NCBI GenBank assembly: GCA_009469665.1
Contig: SSTB01000203.1
Span: 1-19,474 of the forward strand
From: Azonexaceae bacterium
GTDB lineage: Bacteria > Pseudomonadota > Gammaproteobacteria > Burkholderiales > Rhodocyclaceae
DNA length: 19,474 nucleotides
Reading direction: 5' to 3'
Part shown: positions 18,001-19,474 of the stretch, in pieces
Numbering within the stretch: position 1 is the stretch's first letter
Layout of the letters: every line of letters begins with the position of its first letter
Program-made: the position numbers and the translations under genes
The notes under the pieces: model-generated
What the model saw: only the letters and a program-made list of their open reading frames with translations
The model's database searches: none
What the model was told of the DNA's origin: nothing

Positions 18001-19377
18001 GATGGCGGCATTGTCGAAAATGGCGCGGAAGAAGGTCTCGCTTTCCAGGGCCTTCCTGCGGCTGTCCTCCAGTTGCCGGGTACGCTCGTCCACCTTGGCT
18101 TCCAGGGCGGTATTGGCTTCATCCAGGCGCTGCGTCGCCTCGTGCAGGCGCTGGCGCATGGTCTCCTGGGCGTCGGCCAGTTGCCGGATTTCCCGCCAGG
18201 GGGCGGCGGTGCTGACCTTCGCCGCGAGATCCATGCGGCCGATGCGCTCCGCCTCCCGGGCCAGGTGATCCAGGGGGGCGCCAAACTGACGCCCGAGGCG
18301 GATGGCGACGAAGATGCCGGCCAGCAGGGCGAGGAGTGCGACGGCACCGAGCAGGGCGAGGTCGCTGCGGCGGCTGGGGAGGAACTCGGCTTCCGCCGCG
18401 AAGACGCCCAGCCAGAGCTGATGATTGCCGGCGGCGATGGGATGGTAGAGGGCGTACCAGGGCTGATCGCCGAAGGTGTATTCGTAGAGCCCCGGCCGCA
18501 GGGTGCCGGAGGTCTCGCGCAGGGCTGCGGCGATGTCCGTGAGACCGAGTTCCTGCGGCGGCTTGAGGACGTGCAGCTTGCGCTCTTCCGGCGACGCGAA
18601 GCGCGGGTCGCGGGGCAGTGCCACCAGGCGGCCGTCGGCCAGGAAAAAGCCGGCCTTGCCGGATTGGCCGACGGTGAGCGAGGTGGTGAAGTCGGACAGC
18701 TTGAGCAGCCCCACGTCGTGGGCGATGACGTAGCGCCGGCCGCGGGCGTCGCTGAACTGCACCGCGGCGGTGATGCCCGGCTCCCGGGTGGTATAGAAGG
18801 TGTAGGGGGCGGTCCAGAAGATGCTCCCGTCGCGGGCCTGCTCCAGGGCGCCGCGGAACCAGGGGCGGGAGCGCGGATCGTAGTCCGTTTCCCGCGCTTC
18901 CTCCTTTTCCATGCGCCCGTCGCTGCCCCAGGTGACCCAGAAGCTCTGCCGGCCCCAGCGGGCCGGGTCGGAGAGGCGGGTGATCCAGCGGCCGTCGCCC
19001 AGGCGGACCAGGAACATCTCGCGGCCTGTCTCGTCGGCCAGGATGACCGAGGAGATTTCCCGGTGATTGGCGATGCGGGGTTGGAAGAACTTGAGAAAGT
19101 CCTGCAGGGAGGGATCGAGGTTGCTCTCGGCAGCGGCCCAGTCACGGCTGATGCGCAGACTGACCTCGACCGTTTCGAACAGGCGCCCGGCGCGGGCTTC
19201 CAGTTGTTCCGAGACCAGGCCCATCTGGGCCTGGGCGAGGCTTCGTACGGCGGGCTGGAAAATGAGGCGGTAGCTGCCGGCGGCGAATACGGCTAGGGCG
19301 AGAGAGAGCAGGAGCCCGATGCGCAAGACCAGGCTGTTGGCGAAGCTGGGCCGCCGCATTGACATTCCGCCAAACAT
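15046..19377 (-). CDS. Hybrid sensor histidine kinase, dCache-HAMP-PAS-PAS-HisKA-HATPase-REC-REC-HPt
   Basis: A 1443-residue inner-membrane sensor. Residues 17-37 and about 338-360 are membrane segments bounding a periplasmic dCache ligand domain, whose [12 protein letters not shown] (167-178) is typical of that fold. HAMP follows (to about 415), then a coiled-coil and two PAS domains (about 446-565 and 575-695). The kinase core has the HisKA site His721 ([11 protein letters not shown]) and the ATPase boxes [17 protein letters not shown] and GGTGLGLSI. Two receivers follow with Asp1012 ([10 protein letters not shown]) and Asp1156 ([10 protein letters not shown]), each with intact acidic pair and lysine (Lys1065, Lys1208). 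The HPt domain has His1301 ([13 protein letters not shown]), then a 70-residue helical tail. A GGCGGA before Met7 (19359) makes that codon a likely true start. The cognate partner is probably the overlapping HD-GYP regulator. The ligand is unknown. Confidence 0.96.
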   Translation of the reverse strand: MFGGMSMRRPSFANSLVLRIGLLLSLALAVFAAGSYRLIFQPAVRSLAQAQMGLVSEQLEARAGRLFETVEVSLRISRDWAAAESNLDPSLQDFLKFFQPRIANHREISSVILADETGREMFLVRLGDGRWITRLSDPARWGRQSFWVTWGSDGRMEKEEARETDYDPRSRPWFRGALEQARDGSIFWTAPYTFYTTREPGITAAVQFSDARGRRYVIAHDVGLLKLSDFTTSLTVGQSGKAGFFLADGRLVALPRDPRFASPEERKLHVLKPPQELGLTDIAAALRETSGTLRPGLYEYTFGDQPWYALYHPIAAGNHQLWLGVFAAEAEFLPSRRSDLALLGAVALLALLAGIFVAIRLGRQFGAPLDHLAREAERIGRMDLAAKVSTAAPWREIRQLADAQETMRQRLHEATQRLDEANTALEAKVDERTRQLEDSRRKALESETFFRAIFDNAAIGISNLSPDLHRQRVNRAFAEFSGYSTEELLAGTGLDLLAPEERERVLAAYRELAEGGAQRFRTEARFLHKEGHSLWADIQLTTIRDDRGGVSSLLATILDVTDRRIVEEELARQFALVQALLDTIPNPIFYKGAHTRFLGCNTAYEEAFGVDRHRFVGRRVLDLDYLPESDRIAYQAEDEAIIASCGRAAREVTMVLADGRPHDTLYSVTGFRNPDGSPGGLIGLIVDITELKNAEREARAARAEAEAAAAAKADFLANMSHEIRTPMNAIVGMTHLAQQTSLTPRQRNYLDKVDAAAKGLLGIINDILDFSKIEAGMMRLEQADFDLEEVLGRIADLSVLKARDKGLELLFDVAPDVPRRLRGDSLRLGQVLVNLVGNALKFTQRGEITVRVGLAARDANGFRLDFSVSDTGVGLGQEEIGRLFTAFSQADTSTTRRYGGTGLGLSICKRIVTLMDGEIGVESAPGLGSRFHFDARFAMPQSAEAIAAREMDAPADLSVLVVDDNSAAREVFLHMLSGLGLNARAVASGPEALDELARAAEAGTPYGLLLSDWQMPGLDGVETVRRLRAAGAAAATPAIVMTTAYDRDELAEAVRDLDVGAVLPKPVTASALWDGIALALHAEGRSPAVIGPGRTLPREMDLDGLTVLLVEDHEVNRELAEEILAQAGVRVESAENGVAAVERLRSGARFDAVLMDCHMPVMDGFEATRLLRSEPRFGSLPILAMTAGALASDRERCLACGMNDYIAKPVDVADLYRKLAHWTGRGPAAAEAGTQISPPPRAGNSPEQAIDAATALSRLGGNARLYRHLLERFAEQQPGCLDEARTALARRDIPAAHRCIHTLKGLAGNIGAHALEAAAGAWLSAGAPEDAAAQAALSPLQEQLERALAALPQLLHGQPDPAPGNGKPAPILDPTAIARLRQLLADDDAEALRLFEEILPALREVGGDKLADALHQAITRYDFDQANNMLQQFGPGSHRGEPV

Positions 19378-19423
19378 TGTTGTGGTCCCCGCGCCGCGGG
19401 CCTCCCCTCTATGCCTCCGGGGA

Positions 19424-19453
19424 CGTATACGCCCGGCTTCGGGCCGATGTCAA
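19424..19453 (-). promoter_or_regulatory. Candidate sigma-70 promoter of the hybrid-kinase operon
   Basis: On the minus strand a perfect TTGACA (19453-19448) is followed after 18 bases by TATACG (19429-19424). The start would be near 19417, leaving a leader of about 40-60 bases. The leader contains the compact GC dyad CCCGCGGCGCGGG (about 19388-19400). No other promoter is visible within the operon, whose genes overlap or are separated by nine bases. Confidence 0.5.
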
Positions 19454-19474
19454 CGGAATGGCGTCATCCTTGAA

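Noticed and set aside
15064..19296. A 1410-codon open frame on the plus strand, antisense to the hybrid kinase
   Set aside because: It mirrors the kinase codon for codon, is built of repetitive Gly/Ala/Val/Asp/Gln typical of a high-GC antisense shadow, and shows no domain. The minus-strand frame has nine recognisable domains.
13712..19430. TCCGGGGACATATAC (13712-13726) and TCCGGGGACGTATAC (19416-19430) as direct repeats flanking the signalling operon
   Set aside because: A 15-base match with one mismatch is expected several times by chance in a 19-kb GC-rich window. No longer similarity extends on either side.

Overview
The window looks like the chromosomal replication-origin region of a high-GC betaproteobacterium, plausibly of the Rhodocyclales. 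Support for this is the divergent arrangement rpmH-rnpA-yidD-yidC (minus strand) and dnaA-dnaN-gyrB (plus strand), the direct dnaN-gyrB adjacency with no recF between them (usual in betaproteobacteria), and strongly GC-biased codons. The genus is inference; nothing here fixes it.

Region 1 (1-2300, minus) is the ribosome/RNase P/membrane-insertion operon. It holds rpmH (L34), rnpA, yidD and yidC; yidC runs off the left edge of the window. The first three genes are joined by 4-base stop/start overlaps that use TTG and GTG starts. Region 2 (2301-2534) is a compact divergent control region. It has an rpmH promoter, a perfect DnaA box overlapping the -35 of a probable dnaA promoter, and a terminator-like hairpin in the dnaA leader. 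Region 3 (2535-7822, plus) is dnaA, dnaN and gyrB. The dnaA-dnaN gap carries a second perfect DnaA box, weaker boxes and an AT-rich stretch, so it is a likely part of oriC. A strong intrinsic terminator follows gyrB.

Region 4 (7920-11477) is accessory. It contains a pair of 24-25-base direct repeats that may be an insertion-sequence end, a two-gene membrane unit (CPA-type cation:proton antiporter plus LapA/DUF1049 protein) of visibly lower GC, and two abutting dead insertion-sequence relics: an IS256-family transposase with an in-frame stop and internal frameshifts, and the C-terminal end of an IS3-family transposase.

Region 5 (11478-13676, plus) is one long gene, an OsmC domain fused to an E. 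coli-type YcaO. Region 6 (13723-13826) is a 104-base symmetric palindromic element between convergent genes. Region 7 (13826-19453, minus) is a signalling operon: a 1443-residue hybrid histidine kinase (dCache-HAMP-PAS-PAS-HisKA-HATPase-REC-REC-HPt), an overlapping HD-GYP response regulator, and an unrecognised 45-residue single-pass membrane protein. The first two together look like a full phosphorelay ending in cyclic-di-GMP hydrolysis.

I see no CRISPR array, tRNA or rRNA, and no clearly new defence or biosynthetic system. The least explained items are the palindromic element, the 45-residue protein beside it, and the repeats downstream of gyrB.
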